Shown here: positions 8,670-18,482 of the stretch, piece by piece
Position numbering within the stretch: position 1 is the first letter of the stretch
Layout of the letters: each line of letters begins with the position of its first letter
NCBI GenBank assembly: GCA_025057015.1
Contig: JANWYG010000021.1
Coordinates: forward strand, 62,001 to 126,000
Reading direction: 5' to 3'
DNA from: Blastocatellia bacterium
GTDB taxonomy: Bacteria; Acidobacteriota; Blastocatellia; Chloracidobacteriales; JADJPF01
Length of the DNA stretch: 64,000 bases
Translations under genes and position numbers: made by a program
The notes under the pieces: model-generated
What the model saw: only the letters and a program-made list of their open reading frames with translations
Told to the model about the DNA's origin: nothing
Database searches by the model: none

Positions 8670-9631
8670 CTGCCCTTTCTCCTGGTACTAGTATAATAAG
8701 TGACTACACAGACTACAAAAGCCACCACAAAAGCAGCAGCAGAGACAGCCACTGGCCGAGCCTGATAGGCCGGCGACAGTTGATCACCTAGCACCTCATA
8801 AAATCTAGCCACGTCAAGCAGATAACCGGAACTCATAAGTAGCATACTTGCTAAGCTCGGAACCAACAGTGAAAGCAATTTCTTGCGAAGAAAATGATAA
8901 ACAAGTAGCGTACCTGAAATGGCAACCACAAAAGCCGCAGCAGCAGCAACATAGCTTAACCGCAGCAAAGGAGGAATACTTCTGCGTACCGTCAACGCTA
9001 TGTTCTGTTGAGGCAGCTCGTTCCAAGCTCCTACCAGCATATCCCTGCCTCGCTCCAGAGGCAAGCTGCAGCTTCCTTCCCAACCTACCGGTAAGTAAAC
9101 ATATAGATCAAGTCCATTATAAGAGCTCCATCCGCGAGCAGGAGCAAGAACATAACCTAACTGCCAAAAAAGCGTGACAGCGTCTGTTACACTAACACTC
9201 GCCTCAGCATCGTACCTTACAAGTAACTCATGTCTGCCGGTGGGAACGGTCAAACTGAAAGTTAAACCCTCAGTTGGCAGTCGCACAGAGTAGTATAGAG
9301 GCGGGGAAACTCCTACGCCCGGCGTAGTATCTGAAGGGCGAAAATCAAGTGGTAGAGGTAGTAATCCTTTCTCCAACTTTACAACAACACCGTCGAATGT
9401 CACTACAGCGTTTTCAGCAGCTAGCCAAAACCGCCGCTCTACAGGCCCGCCACTATTTGCTAGTCTATACCTTGCCTCAATCTTTACCTTATTCGAATCG
9501 CTAGCCAACCCTCTTAAGTCTATGTTCAGAGTCTCCCGCTCTACAGCTATTTGCGTGAATTCGCCAAAAAGCTCCCCTACAGCAAAAGTAGCTTGCTGTA
9601 AAGCAAAAACAAGAATTAAAGCAAGTAACAT
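8651..9631 (-). CDS. Membrane-anchored exported protein upstream of ctaA, function unknown
   Basis: A 326-residue protein of no family I recognise. The N-terminal hydrophobic run MLLALILVFALQQATFAVG acts as a signal peptide although it lacks basic residues. Residues ~30-215 form a soluble, beta-rich extracytoplasmic domain (EARYRLANSGGPVERRFWL and other interface-protein-like strands). Three hydrophobic segments follow (~225-250, 255-275, 290-315), ending in a basic tail RRKGRCQQRQ. The stop lies 19 bp inside ctaA, so the two are translationally coupled. A role in oxidase assembly or heme handling is a guess from position only. Confidence 0.7.
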   Translation of the reverse strand: MLLALILVFALQQATFAVGELFGEFTQIAVERETLNIDLRGLASDSNKVKIEARYRLANSGGPVERRFWLAAENAVVTFDGVVVKLEKGLLPLPLDFRPSDTTPGVGVSPPLYYSVRLPTEGLTFSLTVPTGRHELLVRYDAEASVSVTDAVTLFWQLGYVLAPARGWSSYNGLDLYVYLPVGWEGSCSLPLERGRDMLVGAWNELPQQNIALTVRRSIPPLLRLSYVAAAAAFVVAISGTLLVYHFLRKKLLSLLVPSLASMLLMSSGYLLDVARFYEVLGDQLSPAYQARPVAVSAAAFVVAFVVCVVTYYTSTRRKGRCQQRQ

Positions 9632-9729
9632 AACCTACCTTGACCAAACCCTAGCCAAATCCAGCAAGGTTATCGATCCTGTTGCCGATAAAAATTATGT
9701 TAAACTAGCATGCCGAGAGGGAAACAACT

Positions 9730-12700
9730 ATGGACCAAAAACAAATAGCACACGCAATCTCCGATTTTTCCTTATTTCTCTCCGGGCAAAAAGCACCCGC
9801 ACTGGTAGCACAGTCACTTGCCACAGTAATAAACCTTGATATGTCTGAAATATGCAAGATTGTCTTCAACTGGGCATACCGCAACCCTAACCTCTCGCTG
9901 CCTGAAGCAGTACTTGCAGCCCGAAATAAGGTCTTCGATATATTCTTTTACAGAATAACTAAATTTGAAAAAATCCATAAATTCTTCCCTGAATTCGAGA
10001 AGGCACTTATAGCAAGCTGCACGTTCGAGGAAGACCGTGCCCAACTAGCCTACCTGTTTCAGACCTACCGTTGGCAGGACATCCGCCCGATAGGACACAT
10101 TCGCGACCAGCAGCAGTTTATGATGGAACTACGCAAAAGTGTCTGCGTGCAAACTGAGCAGTTTAACGAGGATATATATAAACACGCCACTTTTAACTTA
10201 TTGTCAGTAAATAAATATCAATTCGACAACGAACAGGTAGCTAGCAACGTCATAGGCTATCAAACAAAACTAAAAGCAATATTTAATGACTTCGTCGAGC
10301 TAGTAGACGACAAAAAGCTTAAGCAGGAAATCCTGCTAGCTAACGAAGCCGATCGTAACAACGTATACGAGCAAAAACAAAGGTTTAAGCCCGAAGAGTA
10401 TCTGCTACACATGACCGACATGGCTATAGCACTGTTCAACGATGATTTCCTACAGCAGGCAGCGCAGATATTTTCAGTAATTCAAGATCTAGTTCGAGAT
10501 CACAAACTCAAGCTGAAAAGCATCGCTAAATTCCAAGAAAAAGGCAACCTATTAAATCACCAAAAATTAGAAGACTATGCTAACACTCGTGTCGGTTGCT
10601 ACCTAGTAAGGCAGATAATACGGCACCTCGAGATGTTCGATCCGGGACTAATGCTGATGCAACTTCAGATAGAAGAAAGCCGTCGCGTAAGACGCTTGCT
10701 CCTAAAGGCGCTTGAATGCTATGGACAACAGATTTATGGAACGCTAGTTTCTGAACTCTCCGGCAAATACCATCAAGTGCCTTGGTACTACAACAGAAAT
10801 TTGGTTTATCTGCTAGGTCGAATCCCCTGCTCTAACGCGCAATACGCAAATCAAGTAGTAGAACTACTTGACATGCTATGGCAACCAAAAACTGAGCGAC
10901 AACTAGTCACTCAGATAATCAGTACTCTGGGTTTCATAGGCACCCCTGCTGCCTGTGACAAGCTAATAGCCCGCCTCAAAACGCTCGAACCAAAGTATGA
11001 AGACGATCCCCAAATTCAAGATTACTGTAACAAAATAGCTCAAGCACTAATAGCTACGGAACAGGAAAAGGCACTAGAAGTGGCAGTAGACTTCTGCATA
11101 AGACAAGAGATTCTTGGACAGTTCCAAGAAAAGTTCAGATGGATCTACTTGCCAGAAGGCTTCGTTCGTTCTTGTATAAACAAAATACGCAAAGAAATTC
11201 AACGCATAAAACTATCTTTTTCCCTACTCGGTGACAAACAGATAGCCCAAGAACTATTGCATGTCATCTCGCACATGCGCACGCCTGAGGTGATACAACT
11301 ATGTCAAGAGATACTGAAGACTGTATCAAAAAAGACCAAACTAGCATCCGAAGCCGAGCAGGTACTTCAAGATGTTCCACCAATGAAGCTATACAGCCCC
11401 GATCATATCTTGCAAAAGCTTGCAATCACTAGAAACGTGCCGGAAATGATCTGCCATATAGCCGAAACCGGAGCAACTGGGGAATTAACGGTTATCACCC
11501 AAAACGCAGAATGCAAAATACAGTTTCAGCGAGGTGACGCTATCTCAGCTACAGTGCCTAATTACTTTCTTGAGCGTGAGGATGCCTTCTATTGGTGCTT
11601 CATTCTGAAACCGCAAGACGTATGCGAAGCATACTTCCAGCCGAGCAATACTTATCAGACAGAGCCACAAATTTTGAAACCTATGGAGCTACTGCTCTCT
11701 GAAGCCATAGCTCAGCGAGAGACTGTACATCAAATAGCCGCAAACTACTTAGCTCCAGACTCACGCTTCAAACGCAAGTCCGTCAACCCTGTATACACTA
11801 ACTTCAGAAATACTGAAAACCCAGAGCAATACTCCCTTGTATGGCAATCACTCTCTGACACTGTCGACCTTGATACTCTTGCTCTCAGAACCAGACTACC
11901 AAAATACGAGCTTTACAAGATACTGCTTTATTTCGTTAAACGAAACATGCTGCAGATCGAGGGACAAGCAGACCTGCAAAGCCTCGTCAGCTTACAAGAA
12001 GGCTTGTCAATGACTACGCTCAACCTCAGCCGTATAGAAAAGCGCCCCGTACTGTTTAACCTCTATAAAGCTACAGCAGAAATTTGCTCCGATCTAGCAA
12101 ACAAAACACAAGACGAGGTAGTAAAGTTTGCCCTCAACGTATTGCGCAAATACCTACTTGACTACTATACCAACCGAAAAGTTTTAGCAGCTGCCGAGCT
12201 ACAAATATGCAACCAGGCTATTTCTTTACTTGCTTCCTACATCCACTTGCAAACGAGCGAAGCAAAAGATGAACTTCTGAACTTCATCAAGTTCAGCTTC
12301 GAAGAAGAGGAAGTATCGCTACGACCTGAGCCTGCCATTCCAGAATCCCAAGTCCTACCAACTAACACGGTTGAAAAACTAGAAAATATAGCCGAGCTAG
12401 ACAGCTCGTTTTTAGAAGAGGATATCGAAGGTATGTTTAGCGCACTCGACAGCGTGCTCGGCTCGGCCTTAGGCCATAGTGAAGTAGAGTCACAAGCTGG
12501 CAGCGAAGGTCAATGGTCAGGCCTTACTGAATCCGAAGAAGCGATGATCAAAGATCTTTTCGACAACATAGCGCTTGCCTATGTCAAACCCCTCAAAGAC
12601 TTTATTCGTGAACTGTATCGAAACTCTGAACAACAGCGGCCTACATCACTTGAATGGTACGAAATGATAGAACCAATCTTTACACTACTTTCAGGCGCCT

Positions 12701-13425
12701 CTGCAAGAATGGGCTACAAGAGCATAGCCGAAGAAGTCTCTAAAATGGAACAAATAGTAAAGCAACAAGTGAAACTCGCTCAAGAACAACAGCGCGACAG
12801 CTTCCTTCCCGAAGCTGCCTATCCCATAACAGAAGCTTACCAAAAACTGTGTGAGTTACAGCCAAAGACCTTCGCCCTATTGGTTTCTGAAGAAGACTTA
12901 GCAGATAGAAAAGATGCACTGATAGTTAAGTTCATACTCAAACAAGTACCGGATATGACCGATAAGCTGCTCAGCAAGATACTTTTTGCAGGACTAAACA
13001 GCTTTGACAAATTCATGCAAACCCGGCCAGACGAAATAGCAGCTCTTACAGGTACGAGCAAGGAAATAGCTAACGACATAATGGAAAAGTTCTACCATTA
13101 CCGTAAGGTATACTACAAAGACAGCCCAGATTTCTGGGAAAGCTACCTATCAATGTTTGAGCTCAATCTCAACTTGCTCAGAGAGATACAACTTGAAATC
13201 GAGCTGCTTAGTGGCAAAGTTACCAGCGATGAAGAAATTTCCAAGACTATCGAGAAACTCAATGCTGACCGTCAGCGAGCGCTATGGTCGCTCTTCATAC
13301 TGCTATGCATACGCGAGGAATATGATCTAATAGAGACAATACAACAATCAATCTTTGAAGAAAAACTGCAGCTTCTCGATCAGTACTATGCAGAGCTACT
13401 AAGCTCACAGGCTGCCGCTGCCTAA
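9730..13425 (+). CDS. Giant helical-repeat PATAN (DUF4388) scaffold with C-terminal helix-hairpin-helix
   Basis: A 1231-residue cytosolic protein with no enzyme motif I can see. Residues ~1-540 are almost all helical, with HEAT-like pieces near 350-430 (VTQIISTLGFIGTPAACDKL). About 560-660 is a PATAN/DUF4388 domain (GATGELTVITQNAECKIQFQ, then QRGDAISATV). About 700-755 is a winged-helix-like module of the kind that often follows PATAN (LDTLALRTRLPKYELYKILL). About 937-1020 is a four-helix-like segment. About 1073-1127 resembles helix-hairpin-helix DNA-binding or dimerisation motifs (FAGLNSFDKFMQTRPDEIAA). It is expressed divergently from the ctaA unit and overlaps the convergent HAD gene by 21 bp. 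Function unknown. Confidence 0.75.
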   Translation: MDQKQIAHAISDFSLFLSGQKAPALVAQSLATVINLDMSEICKIVFNWAYRNPNLSLPEAVLAARNKVFDIFFYRITKFEKIHKFFPEFEKALIASCTFEEDRAQLAYLFQTYRWQDIRPIGHIRDQQQFMMELRKSVCVQTEQFNEDIYKHATFNLLSVNKYQFDNEQVASNVIGYQTKLKAIFNDFVELVDDKKLKQEILLANEADRNNVYEQKQRFKPEEYLLHMTDMAIALFNDDFLQQAAQIFSVIQDLVRDHKLKLKSIAKFQEKGNLLNHQKLEDYANTRVGCYLVRQIIRHLEMFDPGLMLMQLQIEESRRVRRLLLKALECYGQQIYGTLVSELSGKYHQVPWYYNRNLVYLLGRIPCSNAQYANQVVELLDMLWQPKTERQLVTQIISTLGFIGTPAACDKLIARLKTLEPKYEDDPQIQDYCNKIAQALIATEQEKALEVAVDFCIRQEILGQFQEKFRWIYLPEGFVRSCINKIRKEIQRIKLSFSLLGDKQIAQELLHVISHMRTPEVIQLCQEILKTVSKKTKLASEAEQVLQDVPPMKLYSPDHILQKLAITRNVPEMICHIAETGATGELTVITQNAECKIQFQRGDAISATVPNYFLEREDAFYWCFILKPQDVCEAYFQPSNTYQTEPQILKPMELLLSEAIAQRETVHQIAANYLAPDSRFKRKSVNPVYTNFRNTENPEQYSLVWQSLSDTVDLDTLALRTRLPKYELYKILLYFVKRNMLQIEGQADLQSLVSLQEGLSMTTLNLSRIEKRPVLFNLYKATAEICSDLANKTQDEVVKFALNVLRKYLLDYYTNRKVLAAAELQICNQAISLLASYIHLQTSEAKDELLNFIKFSFEEEEVSLRPEPAIPESQVLPTNTVEKLENIAELDSSFLEEDIEGMFSALDSVLGSALGHSEVESQAGSEGQWSGLTESEEAMIKDLFDNIALAYVKPLKDFIRELYRNSEQQRPTSLEWYEMIEPIFTLLSGASARMGYKSIAEEVSKMEQIVKQQVKLAQEQQRDSFLPEAAYPITEAYQKLCELQPKTFALLVSEEDLADRKDALIVKFILKQVPDMTDKLLSKILFAGLNSFDKFMQTRPDEIAALTGTSKEIANDIMEKFYHYRKVYYKDSPDFWESYLSMFELNLNLLREIQLEIELLSGKVTSDEEISKTIEKLNADRQRALWSLFILLCIREEYDLIETIQQSIFEEKLQLLDQYYAELLSSQAAAA

Positions 13426-14265
13426 CCACCCGGGCACCTCAGCAAGTGAAGCAAGTACATCCACATCCTGCCTAGTAATCTCTAGCACCCACTGAGGCGC
13501 ATACTGTCGGCGAAGCAGCGCTATCTTTGAAGGGGCAAAGTCTGCTCCTATGCTCCTTAGATACATCGGCAACGCTAGATCCAACGAAAACACGTCACCT
13601 ATGACGGCATCGGGCCGCAGCCTTTTTAGCACTTCAAAGTAGTAAGGCCTCTGCAATGCTACCCGTGCAGAATTAAAGTTCAAATACTCTGGCAACTGCT
13701 GACACTCGCCAAGGTGAAACTTGCGTGCCCCACCAACTATTTCGACTCCAGTAAGATCTATACAAGCGTCTTCAAATAGATCAACTATGTGATCTACCTT
13801 CGAGTTAGAAACTATAGTTAACCTGTGATTAGCACTACGCAAGCGATCTATCACTTCGGCAGCTTCAGGCACCAAAAGTGTCGAAGATAGCTTACGAAAT
13901 GCAGCGCGCCCTTCTCTAAAGCACATATCCGCTAGCTTTTGAGCATCTCCAGCAACCTTACTAATAGCAGCTTTCAGAACGTCTAAATCAGGGCATTGGA
14001 TACCCGACCATATACAACTTGCCAGAGCATGATTACGCCCATACAGATCCTCGCCAGCAAATGCTGCAATACGCCCGCCAAACTCCCAGCCAAAAGCAAA
14101 CGGTTCAGCAGAAAAACGCTGCTCGATAACAGCGAAGTTTTCCTCCACTCTATCAACACTTAAACCAGAGGTATCGGCTAGTTTTTGAGCCATAAAGCGG
14201 CGTATATAGTCTGCTTCAGGTTGCGGATCCGTCCACACGCCATCAAAGTCAGATACAAGGTGCAT
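13405..14265 (-). CDS. HAD-superfamily hydrolase-like protein
   Basis: A 286-residue protein with the HAD fold. Motif I SDFDGVWTD carries the nucleophile Asp6 and acid/base Asp8. Motif II is the Ser of LTIVSNSKVDH. Motif IV looks like IGDVFSLDLA. A large helical cap is inserted between motifs I and II (~25-125). The final position of motif I is Trp-Thr-Asp, not the commonest DxDGT/V-L form, so it fits no subfamily I know. It is likely a phosphatase or phosphotransferase on a small phosphorylated metabolite. The gene ends inside the convergent PATAN scaffold gene (21-bp overlap). Confidence 0.72.
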   Translation of the reverse strand: MHLVSDFDGVWTDPQPEADYIRRFMAQKLADTSGLSVDRVEENFAVIEQRFSAEPFAFGWEFGGRIAAFAGEDLYGRNHALASCIWSGIQCPDLDVLKAAISKVAGDAQKLADMCFREGRAAFRKLSSTLLVPEAAEVIDRLRSANHRLTIVSNSKVDHIVDLFEDACIDLTGVEIVGGARKFHLGECQQLPEYLNFNSARVALQRPYYFEVLKRLRPDAVIGDVFSLDLALPMYLRSIGADFAPSKIALLRRQYAPQWVLEITRQDVDVLASLAEVPGWLGSGSL

Positions 14266-14352
14266 CTTTCCTTCCGTAACTCCTTCTTTGTCCTTCTGAA
14301 AGCTATGGTATCATAGCGCAGCTCCTAAATCAGACAATTTCGAGAAAAAGCA

Positions 14353-15666
14353 GTGTCTACAACAACTACCGCCGTAGTCCAACATAGCCGCGAGTACCGA
14401 CTAAGACGCTTCATGAACTGGTTTCCACTCGGCCTGACTTATGCGACTTTCTATATGGGAAGGTACAACTTTAACGTCGTTAAAGGCGATCTGGGAAAGA
14501 TGTTCGAACTAGATAAGGCTGAGGTAGGCATAATAGCTACGGCCGGTTTTTGGACATATGCTTTGAGCGTCATGTTCAATGGTCCTCTAGCCGACCGCTT
14601 TGGAGGTAAGCGAGCTATACTTTTCGGAGCCTTAGGAGCAGCTACAGCAAACCTCATAATGGGACTGCTGTTTCTCGGCGGCTGGAAGACAAATATCATC
14701 GTCGGTATGTCACTTCTCTACTCAGCAAACTGCTACTTCCAAAGCTTCGGGGCACTGTCAGTAGTAAAAGTTAACTCGGCTTGGTTTCACGTACGCGAGC
14801 GAGGTGTCTTTGGTGGTATCTTCGGAATCATGATTTCAAGTGGCTACCTGCTGGCAATTTCCTTCGGTGGCTACCTGCTCGGCCGCTTTCCTCAACACTG
14901 GTACATAGTCTTTTTAGCACCCGCTGTAGCCATATTAGTTATGTTTACGATCGACCTGCTGATAGTTAAAGACACGCCAAAAGACGCCGGATTTGAAAAT
15001 TTCAACACAGGAGATGCTTCTGCTGGCGATGAAACGCCCGTGGACCTATCCTATGTAGTAAACAAAATCCTCTCTAACCCGATCATCTTGACCATAGCAG
15101 CAGCAGAGTTCTGCACCGGATTTGTCCGTCAAGGGCTGCTGCTTTACTTCGTAGAGTTCCTCCACGAAGTACACAGCGCACCCCCAGGTTCACCTGCATC
15201 TGTTTGGGCAGGCTTCGGTGTTACTATAGGTGGCATCTGCGGCGGATTACTATGTGGTTACCTCTCGGATCGCGTATTTGAATCAAGACGCCCACCCGTA
15301 GCATTCATCTTCTACGTAGGCCAGATATTTAGCCTCTTAATACTAGGCTGGGTAGGTAGCCCAGTACTCGCCTCTATCATGGTAGGTATAAGCTGCATGT
15401 GGATCTTTGGAGTGCACGGAATGCTTTCCGGCACAGCCTCGGCTGACTTCGGAGGTCGTAAAGGTGCAGCTACAGCAACAGGTTTACTGGACGGCGTACA
15501 GTACATCGCAAGCGGGTTTACCGGTTTTGGTCTTGGCTACTTGCTGAAAACATACGGCTGGGGCGTATGGACTTATAGCATCATCCCATTCTCGCTCATC
15601 GGTGGTATCTTGATGCTGACAATATGGAACGCCAAACCCCAGCCTAAAAGCGTAGCTAGCCACTGA
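14353..15666 (+). CDS. MFS transporter, organophosphate:phosphate antiporter type
   Basis: A 437-residue, twelve-helix major facilitator protein. The N-terminal segment YATFYMGRYNFNVVKGDLG with conserved aromatic and Arg residues is typical of GlpT/UhpT/PgtP-type (OPA) transporters, which exchange sugar phosphates or glycerol-3-phosphate for phosphate. The loop ADRFGGKRA matches the MFS loop 2-3 motif. The GTG start lies nine bases after a weak GAG site; no better start is seen. It stands alone between two reverse-strand genes. Substrate is inferred at family level only. Confidence 0.85.
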   Translation: MSTTTTAVVQHSREYRLRRFMNWFPLGLTYATFYMGRYNFNVVKGDLGKMFELDKAEVGIIATAGFWTYALSVMFNGPLADRFGGKRAILFGALGAATANLIMGLLFLGGWKTNIIVGMSLLYSANCYFQSFGALSVVKVNSAWFHVRERGVFGGIFGIMISSGYLLAISFGGYLLGRFPQHWYIVFLAPAVAILVMFTIDLLIVKDTPKDAGFENFNTGDASAGDETPVDLSYVVNKILSNPIILTIAAAEFCTGFVRQGLLLYFVEFLHEVHSAPPGSPASVWAGFGVTIGGICGGLLCGYLSDRVFESRRPPVAFIFYVGQIFSLLILGWVGSPVLASIMVGISCMWIFGVHGMLSGTASADFGGRKGAATATGLLDGVQYIASGFTGFGLGYLLKTYGWGVWTYSIIPFSLIGGILMLTIWNAKPQPKSVASH

Positions 15667-15737
15667 AATACTTGCCAACTCTTAAAAAGTGTCTCAAAGC
15701 TTTAATAGCCCGATCATCTTGCTAGAGCGACTAATAG

Positions 15738-17108
15738 CTACGCCGTCTTTCCAGCGCGTACAGCGGCTTTGGCGGCCTCTATCGAACGGTCAAAGATCTC
15801 AAGTGCCGTGTCAACGTCATATTCGTCAACTATTAGCGGCGGCGAGAAACGAATCGTGCTTTCGCCAGCACCCTGAAGTATTAGCCCTCTGTGAAATGCC
15901 TCGACTTCTATCTGATCACGTAGCGCTACATCCGGCGTATTTGTCACCCTATCAGTGACAAACTCGATGCCTACCATAAGCCCTAGACCACGTACGTCAA
16001 AAACCACGTCAGCATGACGATCGGCTATTTGACGCAAGCCCGTAAGCAACCGCTCACCCATCCTAACGGCGTTTTCCATCACTCCGTTTTCCAGTATCTC
16101 TATAGTCTTCATCGCCGCCGCTATAGCAACAGGATTACCGCCAAAAGTAGAAGCATGCGCGCCACGATGCCACTGCATCAACTCAGCACGAGCAACAGTA
16201 GCTGAAAGTGGCAGACCGCCCCCCAACGCCTTTGCCAAACAGATTACATCCGGTACTACGCCGAAATGCTCACAGGCAAACATGCGTCCCGTGCGCCCTA
16301 CTCCAGATTGTACTTCATCGAAAATAAGCAGTATGCCGTACTTGTCACAAACCGCACGCAGCGCCTGCAAGAACTTTGCCGGCGGAACGACATAACCGCC
16401 TTCACCCTGCACCGGCTCGACTACTATTCCAGCAACCTCTTCATGCGGCACAGTAGTCTTAAACAACCGATCTTCTATTACGCTAACACACTCGACGTTA
16501 CAACTGTCCGGCTGCTTACCGTAAGCACAACGCTTGCAAGTAGCGTAAGGTATGTGAGTTACATCTACAGCCTGACGGCCAAACCCTCGACGCTGTGCAC
16601 TACGCGAGCTAGTAAGCGAAAGTGCTCCGAGCGTCCTACCATGAAAGCTATTGAAAAAGGCTATGAATTTAGGCCGACGCGTAGCATACATCGCAACCTT
16701 AAGCGCTGCTTCAAGCGCCTCAGCACCCGAATTACCAAAATGAACGCGCTTTGCAAAATCTCCAGGCGTAAGCTCACCTAGCTTTTTTGCAAGATCTGTA
16801 AGTTGCTCATAGTAGTAGTCCGTCGAAGATATATGCACAAACTCTGCAGCTTGCTTTGATATTGCTTCAACTATCTCAGGATGTGCATGCCCAGTAGCCA
16901 GCACGGCTACGCCAGCATTAAAGTCCAAAAATAGATTACCATCTACATCTTCTATTACAGGCCCATAGCCACGCTTAATAACCAACGGATAGCTTCTCGT
17001 GTAGCTTGGCGATATATAACGCTCGTCCTTTTCCAGTACACGTCTTGCATTAGGGCCAGGCAGTTCAGTCTTTATATACGGAGCTCTTACCTTAGCTATC
17101 TTGGTCAT
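15738..17108 (-). CDS. Class III PLP aminotransferase (GabT/acetylornithine type)
   Basis: A 456-residue fold-type I PLP enzyme transferring an omega-amino group to 2-oxoglutarate. The PLP-phosphate site FGNSGAEALEAALK, the aromatic FHGRTLGALS, the Asp in LIFDEVQSGVGRTG and the Schiff-base Lys in CLAKALGGGLPL are all present. A CKRCAYGKQPDSC cysteine cluster near residue 190 also occurs in archaeal and thermophile GabT-like enzymes that act on 4-aminobutyrate or ornithine-type substrates. Substrate is therefore probably an omega-amino acid, but I cannot decide which. The promoter region at 17109-17378 carries a strong hairpin. Confidence 0.87.
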   Translation of the reverse strand: MTKIAKVRAPYIKTELPGPNARRVLEKDERYISPSYTRSYPLVIKRGYGPVIEDVDGNLFLDFNAGVAVLATGHAHPEIVEAISKQAAEFVHISSTDYYYEQLTDLAKKLGELTPGDFAKRVHFGNSGAEALEAALKVAMYATRRPKFIAFFNSFHGRTLGALSLTSSRSAQRRGFGRQAVDVTHIPYATCKRCAYGKQPDSCNVECVSVIEDRLFKTTVPHEEVAGIVVEPVQGEGGYVVPPAKFLQALRAVCDKYGILLIFDEVQSGVGRTGRMFACEHFGVVPDVICLAKALGGGLPLSATVARAELMQWHRGAHASTFGGNPVAIAAAMKTIEILENGVMENAVRMGERLLTGLRQIADRHADVVFDVRGLGLMVGIEFVTDRVTNTPDVALRDQIEVEAFHRGLILQGAGESTIRFSPPLIVDEYDVDTALEIFDRSIEAAKAAVRAGKTA

Positions 17109-17378
17109 TCTTTCCTCTCATTTCTTCAGACTTTTTCTGATTAATTTTTAACCATAACAAACACAGAGATGCTAGAATTTTAGGCGCATCTCTGTAGAGA
17201 GTCTGTCTTATCTACAGACGGATCAAAAGAAAGGCAAAGACCGTATTAGTCAGCGAAAAGACCAGCCCGCAGCTTCAAAGGAAGGAGAATAGGTTGTATT
17301 AGCACGAACAACTCGGTGGCAAGCATAAGATAAAAATTATGCTACAGCAAAAGCATTTTGCCAAGCCTACAGAGCAAG
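17109..17378. other. 270-bp intergenic spacer with several inverted repeats, no gene seen
   Basis: This is the longest non-coding stretch in the window. It lies between two reverse-strand genes. It holds a strong hairpin (17162-17194), a second smaller repeat GTCTGT / ACAGAC just after it, and the weaker repeats GCATAA / TTATGC and GCAAAA / TTTTGC around 17320-17355. No tRNA-like TTCGA arm and no reading frame with a ribosome site is visible. It probably serves as the end of the 17379-20993 operon and the leader of the aminotransferase gene. Confidence 0.6.
17162..17194 (-). terminator. Strong 10-bp hairpin in aminotransferase leader
   Basis: ACAGAGATGC pairs perfectly with GCATCTCTGT across a 13-base AT-rich loop. 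Read on the reverse strand it is followed by GTTTGTTATGG, moderately T-rich but not a clean U-tract. It lies about 54 bases upstream of the aminotransferase start and about 185 bases after the end of the 17379 gene, so it may terminate that operon or act as a leader structure. Confidence 0.5.
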
Positions 17379-18482
17379 TCACAAGCTGAATATAAATAAG
17401 TTAGAAGCAACACTACCTACGCTAACCTGTACCCTGTTCGGGCCGCTCCTAAGACCAAGCGCACTACGACGCGCCTTCAAAGTTATAGAATGATTGCTTT
17501 GCCCAACAAGAAAGCGAGTTACGTCAACATCGTTTACCTTTACCGTAGCCGATGTTCCAAACCCGCTACCGTTAATTATGAGAAAAGTCTTCGAATAGGA
17601 AACATCCGTGATTACTACCGTTGGCTCTATGACTACCGTAAAGGCAGTCTGTGCGACTAGTCCTTGTGGCTCTCGTACCTGCACTACGACTTCTGATCGT
17701 CCTGTCGCCGTAATCGGCGGTGACAGTTGAATCACAGCTCGACCCGCACCAACATCGGTAAGTACTGCGTATTCAGGTGCAGCAACAAGCGAGAATCTAA
17801 GCCCGGCGTTCGTCGGATCATTCGGGTCAGAAGCTTGCAGTAACACGTTACGGATGCTACCAGCCTTAACCACTTGCTGTGGCACAACAGTAATCACAGG
17901 AGGACGGTTCGGCGGTAACACGGTCACGGCAAAATGCGCGCTGTTACTGAGGCCAAACCTATCGGTGACTACTAGCTCACACGACAGCTCCCCTACGTCA
18001 GACTCCCGAGGCGAAGCTATTATGCGACCCGCGTCAAAAGTTACAAAGCTGCCACGGCTACAACTTAAGGCAAAACGTAGATCAGCTTCAGGCTCATCTA
18101 GCTTAACTTCAACTGTAGCGGTTTTACCCGCTTCAACGACTATGTTAGGAACATATAGCAGCGGTTGAAGTCGTGCCCAAAGCACGACCTCACCAGTAGC
18201 CGTATCTAACAGTTCCAGCCGATCTGCACTTCGAGGTTCAGATTCCACATAAAAATCCAACGTACCGTCTGCGTCAGAAAGCCCTTCCGCCACAGGCTCG
18301 CTGCTCAAGTAAAGCACGTAACGGCATCGAGGTTGTAAACCCACAGCAATAACTATAAGCCTAAGACCGTGTTCATTAACTGTAATCCTTGCTGTAGCCG
18401 TTGCTTTAGACTCAACCGGTGCCGTAAGCACCAAGCGCTTCACTTCTTCAGTGAAGACCAGCATCAGCAAGAGTAGTATCAA
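17379..18482 (-). CDS. Secreted Ig-like / IPT-like repeat protein
   Basis: A 367-residue exported protein. The start is TTG after GGAGGT; the N-terminus (ILLLLMLVFT) is hydrophobic with no positive charge. The body has cadherin/Ig-like beta repeats, for example around NRPPVITVVPQQVVKAGS and in the preceding AHFAVTV strand. The last ~80 residues (VVITDVSYSKTFLIINGSG, then FGTSATVKVNDVDV) resemble an IPT/TIG domain. Such proteins are usually extracellular binding or adhesion modules. Its start codon overlaps the stop of the flippase-like gene (TTGA), making it the last gene of a three-gene operon. No ligand can be inferred. Confidence 0.75.
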   Translation of the reverse strand: MILLLLMLVFTEEVKRLVLTAPVESKATATARITVNEHGLRLIVIAVGLQPRCRYVLYLSSEPVAEGLSDADGTLDFYVESEPRSADRLELLDTATGEVVLWARLQPLLYVPNIVVEAGKTATVEVKLDEPEADLRFALSCSRGSFVTFDAGRIIASPRESDVGELSCELVVTDRFGLSNSAHFAVTVLPPNRPPVITVVPQQVVKAGSIRNVLLQASDPNDPTNAGLRFSLVAAPEYAVLTDVGAGRAVIQLSPPITATGRSEVVVQVREPQGLVAQTAFTVVIEPTVVITDVSYSKTFLIINGSGFGTSATVKVNDVDVTRFLVGQSNHSITLKARRSALGLRSGPNRVQVSVGSVASNLFIFSL

